DNA from: a virus
Length of the DNA: 20,428 nt
Direction: 5' to 3' (one strand)
Virus record (IMG/VR): IMGVR_UViG_3300046459_000567
Span: 1 to 20,428 of that record
Made by a program: the position numbers and the translations under genes. This document shows positions 13,462-20,224 of this stretch, piece by piece. The stretch's first letter is position 1, and every line of letters starts with the position of its first letter. A model generated the notes under the pieces. It ran no database searches and had not been told where the DNA came from. It was given only the letters and a program-made list of their open reading frames with translations.

Positions 13462-13620
13462 ATGCCGGAGTCTATTCCGTGCGCACTGACCAGTGCGCAG
13501 CCCAGCCGCCGCCTCGTCGCGGCCGGCATCATCCGCCGCACCCCCGGCCGCACGATCACCGTGCGCGTCACCGCGGCCGGCGCCACCGGCAGCAGCATCC
13601 GCAAGGCGGACGCCCGGTGA
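13462..13620 (+). CDS. Small basic protein (52 aa)
   Basis: This starts at ATG 13462 after AGGAGG. The sequence is basic and rich in Arg, Ala and Thr, with an SRRLVAAGIIRRTPGRTITVRV core that suggests two short strands. There is no Cys and no membrane segment. The TGA overlaps the GTG of the next gene, which begins a chain of translationally coupled genes reaching the SpdB-like protein. The function is unknown. Confidence 0.55.
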   Translation: MPESIPCALTSAQPSRRLVAAGIIRRTPGRTITVRVTAAGATGSSIRKADAR

Positions 13621-13955
13621 CCAACATCGACATCCCCGAGCCGGTGCGCGACCTCCTCGCCGCCGTCCTCGAAGCGATCAACATCCCGCACCCCGCCACC
13701 TACGGCGGCCAGGACGCCCACGACCGGCTCCTCAACGACCGCGTCATGTACGCCCGCCTCGCGCTGCGCAGCACGCTCGATGACGCCGAGCTCAGCCCCG
13801 CCATGGGCCCCGCCTGGGACGCCCGCTACCTGCGCGACCGTCTCGCCCAGCACCCCGTCACCGGCTACGTCACCGTCGACCAGGCGGACGCCGCCCTCAA
13901 CGAGGGCAAGACCTGGGCCGAGGCCGTCGCGCTCCCCGCAGGGGAGGACCAGTGA
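13617..13955 (+). CDS. Small protein of unknown function
   Basis: A 112-residue acidic protein starting at GTG 13617 within the previous stop. It begins with an amphipathic helix (VRDLLAAVLEAINIP), and has DRLLNDRVMYARLALRSTLD and a final helix around DQADAALNEGKTWAEAV. Proteins with a similar helix-rich layout are frequent in Streptomyces phages and integrative elements, without an assigned role as far as I know. It is coupled to the genes on both sides by 4-base overlaps. Confidence 0.65.
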   Translation: MTNIDIPEPVRDLLAAVLEAINIPHPATYGGQDAHDRLLNDRVMYARLALRSTLDDAELSPAMGPAWDARYLRDRLAQHPVTGYVTVDQADAALNEGKTWAEAVALPAGEDQ

Positions 13956-14326
13956 CCGAGCTGCGCACCGTCACCCTGACCACCGCCGACCACGGCCCGG
14001 TCGCCCTGCCCGAGCCCACGTGGTGCGCGGGCCACGCCCACCACGACCCCGAGACCCAGCGCGTCGACCTCATCCACGCCGGCCCCGTCGTCGAGTGCCT
14101 CTACCTCGGCCGCACGCTGCTCGCCGCCGAGCTCGTCCAGTCCCCCTACGCCGAGTCCTCCGACAGGCACCTCGGCGGCCGGGCGCCCGGCGTCTCTGTC
14201 TACCCGCTCGGCCAGACCCTCGACGCCACCGAGCTGTACAGCCTGGCCGCTGACCTCGACCGGTACGCCGATCGGCTCCGCGGCCTCGCCGACCAGCTCG
14301 ACGCGCTCCGGGACGGTGGCCAGTGA
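13952..14326 (+). CDS. DUF6907-like protein
   Basis: A 124-residue protein starting at GTG 13952 (GTGA overlap). Its pattern is WCAGHAHHDPETQRVDLIHAGPVV near the N-terminus, a strand that reads AAELVQSPY, a V-S-V-Y strand, and a C-terminal helix DLDRYADRLRGLADQLDAL. This resembles the actinomycete DUF6907 family, where a W-C...H...H.GP region is followed by strands and a helix. The role of the family is unknown to me; the Cys/His group might bind a metal. The identification is by eye and moderate. Confidence 0.65.
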   Translation: MTELRTVTLTTADHGPVALPEPTWCAGHAHHDPETQRVDLIHAGPVVECLYLGRTLLAAELVQSPYAESSDRHLGGRAPGVSVYPLGQTLDATELYSLAADLDRYADRLRGLADQLDALRDGGQ

Positions 14327-14574
14327 GCTTCCGCGACCGGGCCCGCGACGCCCTGTACTCCGCGATGAACACGCCCGACGGCTCCCCCGCCTCCGCCCGC
14401 CGCGCCACCCAGCTCGCTGCCGTAACGGCGCAGGCAGCCGCGCAGCACGGGCATGCCGGCACCGCTGCGGTCGTCGCCACCCTCGGCGCTGCGGCCGTCG
14501 CCGCCGAGGGCGCCCTCAGTAACTACGTCTACCCGCCCGGCGACTACGCGTCGTTCCGAGAGGACACCCCGTGA
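14323..14574 (+). CDS. Small Ala-rich protein of unknown function
   Basis: An 83-residue protein starting at GTG 14323 (GTGA overlap). The centre is a long Ala-rich helix (about residues 24-65, with TQLAAVTAQAAAQHGHAGTAAVV) that is moderately hydrophobic but carries several polar residues, so a true membrane segment is uncertain. It precedes the SpdB-like membrane protein and is coupled to it, so it may assist it. I do not recognise the family. Confidence 0.6.
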   Translation: MSFRDRARDALYSAMNTPDGSPASARRATQLAAVTAQAAAQHGHAGTAAVVATLGAAAVAAEGALSNYVYPPGDYASFREDTP

Positions 14575-15518
14575 ACCACGTCAGGAAGGCAGCGCCCTGG
14601 CTGCTGCCCGCCATCCTTACCGCCGTCGCGGTCGTGTGGGCCGTCGCCGCGATCGGCAGCATCCTCACCGCGACCGCCCACCCCGCGTTCGCCTACTCCG
14701 TCGCCGTCCTCTACGACGCCGTCTGGCTGTACGCCCTCGCGCAGGAGACCGCGCACCGCCGGCAGGGATCCAGTGCCCGACTCCCCAAGGTCATCGGGTG
14801 GGTGTTCCTGCCCCTCACCGTTGCGGTCCTCGCCGTGCACGGGGCGCTCGCCGGAGACGCTCTCGCCGCGGCGGTCGGCGCCCTGATCCCCGTCCTCGCG
14901 AAGACGACGCTCGTCATGGCGATCGACCGGGAGCGCACCCGGATCAGCGCGCGGGCGCAGGCCGCCATCGACCGAACCCGTGCCATCACGCGTGACCGCA
15001 TCGCCGTCTCCCGTGCCGTGGCCGCGGCACGGGCCGACGAGACCCTCGCTGCCGCGGACATCGTGAAGGCGTCCCGGGAGGCGGAAGCCGAGGCCATCAC
15101 GACCACCCACGACGCGTTCGAGCGGTACGCGGAGATCGTGGACGAGCACCCCTTGCCGGACTGGCACACCGACCTTCCCGCCCTGGTCTCCGACACCGAG
15201 TTGCAGGCCCTCCTCGCGGGGGGTGTGCCGGACGACGAAACCGCAGGTGGCACGGGGGGTTCAAGCCTGGCGGTCACGCAGGGCGGTCACGGTTCTGGCA
15301 CGCCCCCGCTGGAGGGGCCGCGGACGGCGAACAGCAAGGCGGTAGCGATGCTCGCCGCCGAGCTGTACGCCACCGACCCGCCGCCCTCGAAGCGGCAGTT
15401 CCGTGCGGCGATGCGGGCCGAGATGAACGCCCAAGGTCTGACCGGGGCATGGGACACCATCGACGCCCTGTACGACCGGGAGAAGGCACTGGCCGGGCCG
15501 GGCGGGGGCAACCCGTGA
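14571..15518 (+). CDS. SpdB-like four-TM membrane protein
   Basis: A 315-residue protein. It has four hydrophobic segments in the first 120 residues (about 9-32, 40-60, 72-93 and 97-117), then a long, highly charged Ala/Arg/Glu-rich helix (about 120-195), a flexible Gly-rich linker near 225-250, and a C-terminal helical tail. Four TM segments plus a cytoplasmic charged helix is the layout of SpdB-type spread proteins of Streptomyces conjugative plasmids, which act with TraB to pass plasmid DNA between neighbouring hyphal compartments. The TraB/FtsK-type translocase downstream strengthens this reading. An exact family match was not tested. GTG 14571 overlaps the preceding stop. Confidence 0.65.
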   Translation: MNHVRKAAPWLLPAILTAVAVVWAVAAIGSILTATAHPAFAYSVAVLYDAVWLYALAQETAHRRQGSSARLPKVIGWVFLPLTVAVLAVHGALAGDALAAAVGALIPVLAKTTLVMAIDRERTRISARAQAAIDRTRAITRDRIAVSRAVAAARADETLAAADIVKASREAEAEAITTTHDAFERYAEIVDEHPLPDWHTDLPALVSDTELQALLAGGVPDDETAGGTGGSSLAVTQGGHGSGTPPLEGPRTANSKAVAMLAAELYATDPPPSKRQFRAAMRAEMNAQGLTGAWDTIDALYDREKALAGPGGGNP

Positions 15519-15814
15519 GCGACATCGAGAAGGCGGCCCGGGACGCCGTCGAGGCTGCCGACAACACCGAGCTGATGCGGACGATCACCGCAATCCTCGC
15601 CGTGCAGAAGGCCACCGCGGAGCAGACGCCCGCCCCGCAGCAGGCCCGGCAGGAGTTCGACGCCCGGAAGTGGCTGACCATCGGTGGCCTCGGCATCGCC
15701 GGGGGCCTGGTCGCCTCCCTGTTCGCCATCGCCGTCGCCATCGGCGCCGTGTCCGTCGCGATCCTCGCCCTCGTCCTCCGCTCCATCTGGAGCGACATCC
15801 AAAAGCACCGCTGA
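15515..15814 (+). CDS. Small membrane protein of the SpdB/TraB-like block
   Basis: A 99-residue protein starting at GTG 15515 (GTGA overlap). The N-terminal half is soluble and helical with heptad-like residues. Residues about 54-88 form one long or two short hydrophobic segments (LTIGGLGIAGGLVASLFAIAV and the stretch after it), followed by a short basic tail that suggests a cytoplasmic C-terminus. Small TM proteins next to SpdB genes are common in actinomycete conjugative elements. No specific family is named here. Confidence 0.65.
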   Translation: MSDIEKAARDAVEAADNTELMRTITAILAVQKATAEQTPAPQQARQEFDARKWLTIGGLGIAGGLVASLFAIAVAIGAVSVAILALVLRSIWSDIQKHR

Positions 15815-15827
15815 ACAGGAGGAACCC

Positions 15828-16034
15828 GTGAACCGAGACAAGCGCCTGAAGATGGCGGACGCCGCCATCGACCGCGCCACCACCCTCGCCCGCGAGGCCG
15901 AGTCCGCGGCCCGGGGCGACGGCTGGCAGAGGGCGGAGCCGCTCGCCGCCGCCGGCGCCCTGTGGGCATCGATCGCCGTCGCGGACGCCGCCGTCGCCCA
16001 GGCCCTGCCCGACGACACCACCCCGGAGGCCTGA
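15828..16034 (+). CDS. Small helical protein of unknown function
   Basis: A 68-residue protein starting at GTG 15828 after a strong AGGAGGA ribosome site. It is predicted as two amphipathic helices (KRLKMADAAIDRATTLAREAES and LAAAGALWASIAVADAAV). There is no Cys and no clear TM segment. It sits between the small membrane protein and a highly charged small protein. Similar two-helix proteins occur in actinomycete mobile elements. No function is assigned. Confidence 0.6.
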   Translation: MNRDKRLKMADAAIDRATTLAREAESAARGDGWQRAEPLAAAGALWASIAVADAAVAQALPDDTTPEA

Positions 16035-16035
16035 C

Positions 16036-16221
16036 ATGGCGCTCACCGACAAGGACCCGCACAACGCCCGCGAGTTGGCCGCCGTGATCCTCCTCGGCGT
16101 CCGCATCGAACGCCGTCAGGCCCGCGGCAAGCCCGTCAAGGCCCTGGAGAACCGCGTCGAGCGGATCCGCGAGGACGCGCAGAAGCGCGAGGACGCCAAG
16201 GACGCCGCACGCCGCAAGTAG
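16036..16221 (+). CDS. Small highly charged helical protein
   Basis: A 61-residue protein starting at ATG 16036 one base after the previous stop, with GGAGG (16024-16028) as ribosome site. It is Arg/Lys/Glu-rich and probably one long helix (VERIREDAQKREDAKDAARRK), which suits a coiled coil or a nucleic-acid contact. It is the last gene before a hairpin and the translocase gene. The function is unknown. Confidence 0.6.
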   Translation: MALTDKDPHNARELAAVILLGVRIERRQARGKPVKALENRVERIREDAQKREDAKDAARRK

Positions 16222-16227
16222 CACCGC

Positions 16228-16271
16228 CCCGGGGACGGCGTCCTGCCTGCAAGCCGTCGCCGTCCCCGGGC
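16228..16271 (+). terminator. Hairpin before the translocase gene
   Basis: CCCGGGGACGG (16228-16238) pairs with CCGTCCCCGGG (16261-16271), 11 bp, with two more pairs beyond a one-base bulge. No T-run follows. It would reduce transcription into the translocase gene. Confidence 0.6.
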
Positions 16272-16306
16272 CCCGGACCGCCCATCGAGCAACCGGAGCC
16301 ACCAGC

Positions 16307-18403
16307 ATGACCGACAGCCTGATCAAGCCGCTACAGGACGCCCCTCAGGACGCCGAGGACGCTGGCGTCCGGCAGACCGTCCTCGACATCATCCAGAACG
16401 CCGAGCCGCGTCCCGTCGACCGCCCCGAGCCCGCCGCCGACGGCACATGGATCGCCGAACGCCAGGCCTACCTCGCCGAGGCCCCGCCCATCGTCCCCCC
16501 GGCCCTCCGCCGCTGGGACGCCTTCACGAACTCCGTCCGCTGGACCGCGTCCTACTACGGACACGTCGCCGGCTTCCATGCCCTCCGCGCCCCCGTCTAC
16601 TTCGGGCGGCTGCTCCTGCGCGCCCCTCGCGGCACCGGCCGGCTCATCGTCCGCTGGGGCCGCTGGGTCGCCGACACCGAGGCCCGACCCGTCGAGGCCA
16701 AGGCCGCCGCGTCCGCCGACATCGAAGCGTGGCTGTCCCTGTCCCGCGAGCACTCCCGCCGCGTCCGGCCCCGCCGCGTCGCCTCCATCGCCGTCGCCAC
16801 CGCCACCGGCATCACCACCCTCGTCAGCACGTTCCTCGTACCCGGCTGGACGCTCACCGCCTACATCGGCGCCGCCGCCCTGGCCGGACTGAACGGCAAG
16901 AAGGGCGACAAGGCGCTCATCACCCGCTACGTCGCCACCAACGTGCTCCGCCGCCTCGACTCCACCGAGGTGTTCGACGCGCTCGCCGCGATCGGCATCG
17001 AGGGCAGGAAGGGCCGCAAGGGCGTGGAGTTCGCCTCCGAGGTGATGCGCGACGGGCCCGGCTGGCGCGCCGAGGTCGACCTGCCGCCCGGTGTCGAGGC
17101 CACCGCCGTCCTGGAGAAACGGGCCGCGCTCGCCGCCGCCATGCGCCGCCCCATCAGCACCGTGTGGCCCTCGGCCGACCGCACCGCCCACCCCGGGCGT
17201 CTCGTGCTGTGGGTCGCCCAGCGGGACCCGGCCAAGGCCGACCGGAGGCTGTGGCCGCTCATGAAGGGCGGTCAGGCCGACGTGTACGAGCCGCTGCCCT
17301 ACGGCTTCGACCCGCGCGGCAACCTCATCGAGGTCACCCTCATGTACTCGAACCTGCTCGTCGGCGGCATCCCCGGCTCCGGCAAGACGTCGTGCGCGCT
17401 CGCCATCGTCCTCGGCGTCGCCCTCGACGTCACCGCCGAGCTGTGGATCTACGAACTCAAGGGCTCTGGCGACCTCGACTCGGTCAAGCCCGTCTGCCAC
17501 CGGTACGTGTCCGGCGACGAGGACGAGGACCTGGAGGCCGCCCTCGCCGGGATGCGCTCCGGGATCGCCGAGTACCAGCGGCGCGCCAAGTTCATCAAGG
17601 GACTGCCCGCCTCCGAGGTCCCCGACGGCCGGCGCGTCACCCGGGCGCTCGCCGAGAAGTACCCGGAGCAGCAGCTCGGCCCGCGCGTCATCGTCATCGA
17701 CGAGGTGCAGGAGCTGTTCACCCACGCCGACTACAAGGACGAGGCCGCCGCCCTCGCGACCCGGCTCATCAAGAAGGGCCGCGCCTACGGCCTCATCCTC
17801 ATCCTGCTCACCCAGAACCCCGACGCCCCGAGCCTGCCCAGCTCGGTCTCCAGCTCCGTCGGCACCCGCCTGTGCCTCGCCGTCATGGACTGGCGCGCCA
17901 ACAACAACGTGCTCGGCACCGGCGCCTACGACCGCGGCCTCCGGGCCACCGACATCAGCATCGACGAGCAGGGCACCGGCATCCTCGCCCGCGGCCGCGA
18001 AGGCATCACCGTCCGCGCCGCGTTCATCAAGCAGACCGAGGCCGAGGACATCGGCAAGCGCGCCCTGGCGCTGCGCACCGCGGCCGGCACCCTCACCGGG
18101 CAGGCCGTCGGCGCCCGGGTCGAAGAGCAGGACGTCGAGACGGTCCTCGACCACCTGCGGGCCATCTGGCCCGACGGAGTCGAGACCGTCCACTCGCACC
18201 GGCTCGTCGAGGCCCTCGCCGCGTACCGGGCCGACCTGTACCGGCCGTGGACCGAGCTGGACGCCGCCGGAGCGTCCACGGCCCTGTCCGCCGCCCTGAA
18301 GCCCCACAAGGTGTCCACCCGGCAGCTCACCATCCGGGAGTGCTGCGGCGGCGCCAAGGGCCTCCGGTACGCCGATCTGCCCGCCGCAGAAGACGCCGAG
18401 TAG
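16307..18403 (+). CDS. TraB/FtsK-type DNA translocase
   Basis: A 698-residue membrane-anchored ATPase of the FtsK/SpoIIIE/TraB type, which pumps double-stranded DNA. A long N-terminal region is followed by two hydrophobic segments (about 161-200) that would anchor a hexamer in the membrane. The motor has Walker A GGIPGSGKT at 353-361 (Lys360) and Walker B VIVIDE with Asp465/Glu466, plus LILLTQNPD as a sensor-like strand. The last 120 residues resemble the winged-helix module with which TraB and FtsK read short DNA repeats. The SpdB-like gene upstream and the repeats just downstream favour a TraB-like transfer role over chromosome segregation. ATG 16307 follows a weak ribosome site. FtsK-like genes also occur in some Streptomyces phages. 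Confidence 0.85.
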   Translation: MTDSLIKPLQDAPQDAEDAGVRQTVLDIIQNAEPRPVDRPEPAADGTWIAERQAYLAEAPPIVPPALRRWDAFTNSVRWTASYYGHVAGFHALRAPVYFGRLLLRAPRGTGRLIVRWGRWVADTEARPVEAKAAASADIEAWLSLSREHSRRVRPRRVASIAVATATGITTLVSTFLVPGWTLTAYIGAAALAGLNGKKGDKALITRYVATNVLRRLDSTEVFDALAAIGIEGRKGRKGVEFASEVMRDGPGWRAEVDLPPGVEATAVLEKRAALAAAMRRPISTVWPSADRTAHPGRLVLWVAQRDPAKADRRLWPLMKGGQADVYEPLPYGFDPRGNLIEVTLMYSNLLVGGIPGSGKTSCALAIVLGVALDVTAELWIYELKGSGDLDSVKPVCHRYVSGDEDEDLEAALAGMRSGIAEYQRRAKFIKGLPASEVPDGRRVTRALAEKYPEQQLGPRVIVIDEVQELFTHADYKDEAAALATRLIKKGRAYGLILILLTQNPDAPSLPSSVSSSVGTRLCLAVMDWRANNNVLGTGAYDRGLRATDISIDEQGTGILARGREGITVRAAFIKQTEAEDIGKRALALRTAAGTLTGQAVGARVEEQDVETVLDHLRAIWPDGVETVHSHRLVEALAAYRADLYRPWTELDAAGASTALSAALKPHKVSTRQLTIRECCGGAKGLRYADLPAAEDAE

Positions 18404-18413
18404 AGCCCTCAAC

Positions 18414-18458
18414 CCGGTTTCGGATCAAGCCCGTGGTTTCGCCTTGATCCGAAACCGG
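18414..18458 (+). terminator. 16-bp perfect hairpin after the translocase gene
   Basis: The arm 18414-18429 pairs perfectly with 18443-18458 across a 13-base loop. The arms contain GGTTTCGGATCAAG and its complement. No T-run follows, so it is either a terminator or a DNA site with dyad symmetry. Confidence 0.65.
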
Positions 18459-18503
18459 TTTCGCCCCCGATATCGGACCCCACCTGCGAAGTTTCGAGTT
18501 TCG
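18416..18503. repeat. Cluster of GTTTCG repeats, candidate transfer (clt-like) site
   Basis: Five direct copies of GTTTCG lie at 18417-18422, 18436-18441, 18458-18463, 18491-18496 and 18498-18503, with one inverted copy at 18450-18455 in the hairpin arm. The 186-base gap 18404-18589 holds no convincing gene. In Streptomyces plasmids TraB recognises short repeats near its own gene, so these are candidates for its binding site. Confidence 0.4.
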
Positions 18504-18589
18504 GGCCCCTCCACGAGCGGCCCAGATCGCCCCGGAACCGGCTCCCGAGACTGTGCCCGCGGCTGACACCACTGCGAGAGGATGACCCC

Positions 18590-19003
18590 ATGACGGAAGA
18601 CCTGGTGCGGTGGCTCGGCGAGCAGCTCGACGAGGACGAGCGGATCGCACTGGCGGCTCGCGAGGGCGCGGAAGGGCGATGGCACCACCACGGGGATGAG
18701 AATGGTGCTCACGTCTCAGGTGATCATGACGGCTATCACGTGGCTTACGACGAGGGTTACCCGACCGTGGAGCAGGCCGCGTTCATCGCCGAGCATGATC
18801 CGGCCAGGGTGCTGCGCGAGATCGAAGCGAAGCGCCGCGTACTGCGCCAACACGAAGACGTCCGAGCACAGGTAAGGAACCCAGTGAGCGCGGAGAACCG
18901 ACGGGCGGCCCGCGTCGAGCAAGGCGCGCTGGAAGACGTGATGCGCCTGCTCGCCATGCCCTACGCGGACAGGCCCGGATACCGCGAGGAGTGGCGGCCG
19001 TAG
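18590..19003 (+). CDS. DUF6221-like protein
   Basis: A 137-residue soluble protein. ATG 18590 follows GAGAGGA (18576-18582). It begins with an acidic helix (EDLVRWLGEQLDEDERIAL), then has a His-rich loop, and the block AAFIAEHDPARVLREIEAKRRVLRQHE, ending in RLLAMPYADRPGYREEWRP. The HDPARVLRE.EAKR segment and the final LA.PYADRPGYR.EW signature are characteristic of the actinomycete DUF6221 family, common in Streptomyces genomes and phages. Its function is not known to me. The gene stands alone between the repeat region and a small HTH gene. Confidence 0.8.
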   Translation: MTEDLVRWLGEQLDEDERIALAAREGAEGRWHHHGDENGAHVSGDHDGYHVAYDEGYPTVEQAAFIAEHDPARVLREIEAKRRVLRQHEDVRAQVRNPVSAENRRAARVEQGALEDVMRLLAMPYADRPGYREEWRP

Positions 19004-19016
19004 ACATCATGGGGGC

Positions 19017-19217
19017 ATGGAGTCACAGCTCATCCGGCCCGGCCACCTCACCGCCCACCAGACCGCCCGCACCCTCGGCGTCGGCCTCCCGGCCGTCCGC
19101 AAGCTCGTCCAGCGAGGCCAGCTCTCCCGCTCCGGCGGCACCGAGCGACAGCCCTGGTACGCCGTGCAGGACGTCGCCGCTCTCGTCGCCCGGCGCGCCT
19201 CGCCCCAGTCCGCTTGA
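19017..19217 (+). CDS. Second small MerR/excisionase-type HTH protein
   Basis: A 66-residue protein that is nearly only a helix-turn-helix of the excisionase/MerR-head type: HLTAHQTARTLGVGLPAVRKLVQRGQL, a short wing (ERQPWYAVQDV), and a last helix ALVARR. No ribosome site is clear before ATG 19017, so a leaderless message is possible. A perfect TTGACC/GGTCAA dyad overlaps its stop codon and may be its operator. It could be the excision directionality factor or a late regulator. It differs in sequence from the HTH protein at 5699, so the window has two such proteins. Confidence 0.75.
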   Translation: MESQLIRPGHLTAHQTARTLGVGLPAVRKLVQRGQLSRSGGTERQPWYAVQDVAALVARRASPQSA

Positions 19218-19275
19218 CCCGCAGGTCAACGCAGTGTCACGATCTGCGTGTACAGCCATGCCCGCACACGGGCAT
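19214..19275. repeat. Three adjacent short dyads after the HTH gene
   Basis: TTGACC/GGTCAA at 19214-19229, ACGCAG/CTGCGT at 19229-19249 and ATGCCCG/CGGGCAT at 19258-19275 are perfect inverted repeats placed nearly end to end. They may be operators or structured RNA ahead of the terminator. Confidence 0.5.
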
Positions 19276-19285
19276 CACAGCACTC

Positions 19286-19329
19286 ACGACGAAGCCTCAG
19301 CCACCGTCCCCCGGCTGGGGCTTCGTCGT
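19286..19329 (+). terminator. Strong intrinsic terminator ending the early arm
   Basis: A 17-position stem (19286-19302 with 19313-19329) with one T-G wobble pair and a 10-base loop. ACGACGAAGCC pairs with GGCTTCGTCGT. No T-run follows. It closes the early arm before the end region. Confidence 0.8.
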
Positions 19330-19507
19330 GCTCAGCGTCCGCCGCCTGGGGGGACCGCTCACCATGCACTGACACGGGCCGTGGTGAGCACGGGGCCCAG
19401 GCTGCGGACCTTCACTCACCCGGGTCACGGGACGGCCATACGGCCACCGCAACGCCCCCCGACGGCGCATGATGCCCACTCAGCCGTCGAGCGTCCTTGG
19501 GGGGACC
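19330..19507. other. Non-coding gap with repeated TGGGGGGACC, possible cos or promoter region
   Basis: No convincing gene is seen on either strand in 178 bases. TGGGGGGACC occurs at 19347-19356 and 19498-19507. The gap lies between the terminator of the early arm and a new rightward operon with HNH and kinase-like genes. In many phages cos and the terminase genes lie near an HNH gene, so a cos site could be here; this is position-based only. Confidence 0.3.
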
Positions 19508-19759
19508 ATGCGCGACTACCGCGCCGTACAGACAGCCGTCCGCGTCGAGAAACTCCGGATCTGGTTCGCCTGGGCCACCGGCACCTTCATCCTGCTGGTC
19601 ATCGCCTTCGCCACCCAGCACGTCCACATCCTCAGCGTCATCACACAGACGCTCCTCGTCGTCGGTTTCCTCGCCCTCACCGTCGCCCTGTTCCGGATGA
19701 CCGGCGCGCTCAACCGCAGGGCCCAGGCCGCGCGCGACGAGGTCCTCGGCGACGCGTAG
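19508..19759 (+). CDS. Small two-TM membrane protein
   Basis: An 83-residue protein. After a basic N-terminus (about 1-20) come two hydrophobic segments (about 20-39 and 46-66) and a charged C-terminal helix (NRRAQAARDEV). ATG 19508 directly follows a G-run and ACC that could serve as a ribosome site; an in-frame ATG at 19469 is less likely. It begins the final operon with the HNH gene. It could be a holin-like or membrane-anchoring protein, but no motif decides. The function is unknown. Confidence 0.65.
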   Translation: MRDYRAVQTAVRVEKLRIWFAWATGTFILLVIAFATQHVHILSVITQTLLVVGFLALTVALFRMTGALNRRAQAARDEVLGDA

Positions 19760-19777
19760 ACAGAGCAGGAGGCGCCC

Positions 19778-20056
19778 GTGGCCGGCATCCGCAACGGGCG
19801 CCCCTACCGCCGCCTCGTCGCCACCGTGAAGGCCATGGGCCACCCCTGCTGGATCTGCGGCCACAACATCCCCGAGGGCGTCGACGGCCGCCGACACCCG
19901 CTCGCCTTCACCCTCGACCACCTCATGCCACTCAGTCGCGGCGGCGACCTGCTCGACCCCGCCAACGCCCGCTCAGCGCACCGCCGCTGCAACAGCAGCA
20001 GGGGCAACCGGGCTGGCCCGCCGCGCCAGACGGTGCGGTCCTCCCGGAGGTGGTGA
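19778..20056 (+). CDS. HNH endonuclease
   Basis: A 92-residue HNH nuclease. The zinc pair Cys24/Cys27 (CWIC) is followed by the catalytic DH (Asp47-His48 in TLDHLMPLSRGG), Asn63 and the final His68..Cys71-Asn72 with R-G (HRRCNSSRG). This is the small phage HNH type that works with terminase to cut DNA at packaging. GTG 19778 has AGGAGG (19767-19772) five bases ahead. Position near an end of the phage gene map and beside a kinase-like gene matches cos phages, where HNH lies next to cos and terminase. The terminase itself is not in the window. Confidence 0.92.
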   Translation: MAGIRNGRPYRRLVATVKAMGHPCWICGHNIPEGVDGRRHPLAFTLDHLMPLSRGGDLLDPANARSAHRRCNSSRGNRAGPPRQTVRSSRRW

Positions 20057-20060
20057 CAGC

Positions 20061-20192
20061 ATGGGCCGCATGGCATTGCTCTGGCTCCAGGTCCGCTACC
20101 GAGTTCGCGCCCTACTCGGCATCCGAGACGTTAGGCAAGTCCGCCTCCGCTCAGAGATCGAACGGATGAAGGCCGGCCGCTCCGAGTCGTAG
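20061..20192 (+). CDS. Tiny basic protein (43 aa)
   Basis: This starts at ATG 20061, 11 bases after GGAGG (20046-20050), and ends with TAG at 20190-20192. It is Arg-rich with hydrophobic residues interspersed (MALLWLQVRYRVRALLGI), so an amphipathic membrane-surface or nucleic-acid helix is possible. It follows the HNH gene by four bases, so it is probably expressed with it. It is short and without family marks, hence a modest confidence. Confidence 0.5.
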   Translation: MGRMALLWLQVRYRVRALLGIRDVRQVRLRSEIERMKAGRSES

Positions 20193-20224
20193 GCGCCGCG
20201 AAGGAGCAGGAGGAGTGACACCTC

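Noticed and set aside
16331-18412. Very long leftward open frame opposite the translocase
   Set aside because: It mirrors the rightward translocase gene, which has Walker A and B motifs. The leftward protein is low-complexity Gly/Val/Asp.
19297-19479. Leftward 60-codon frame in the gap before the HNH operon
   Set aside because: It has no ribosome site, and its Arg/Gly/Pro-rich composition is typical of shadow frames; it also crosses the terminator.
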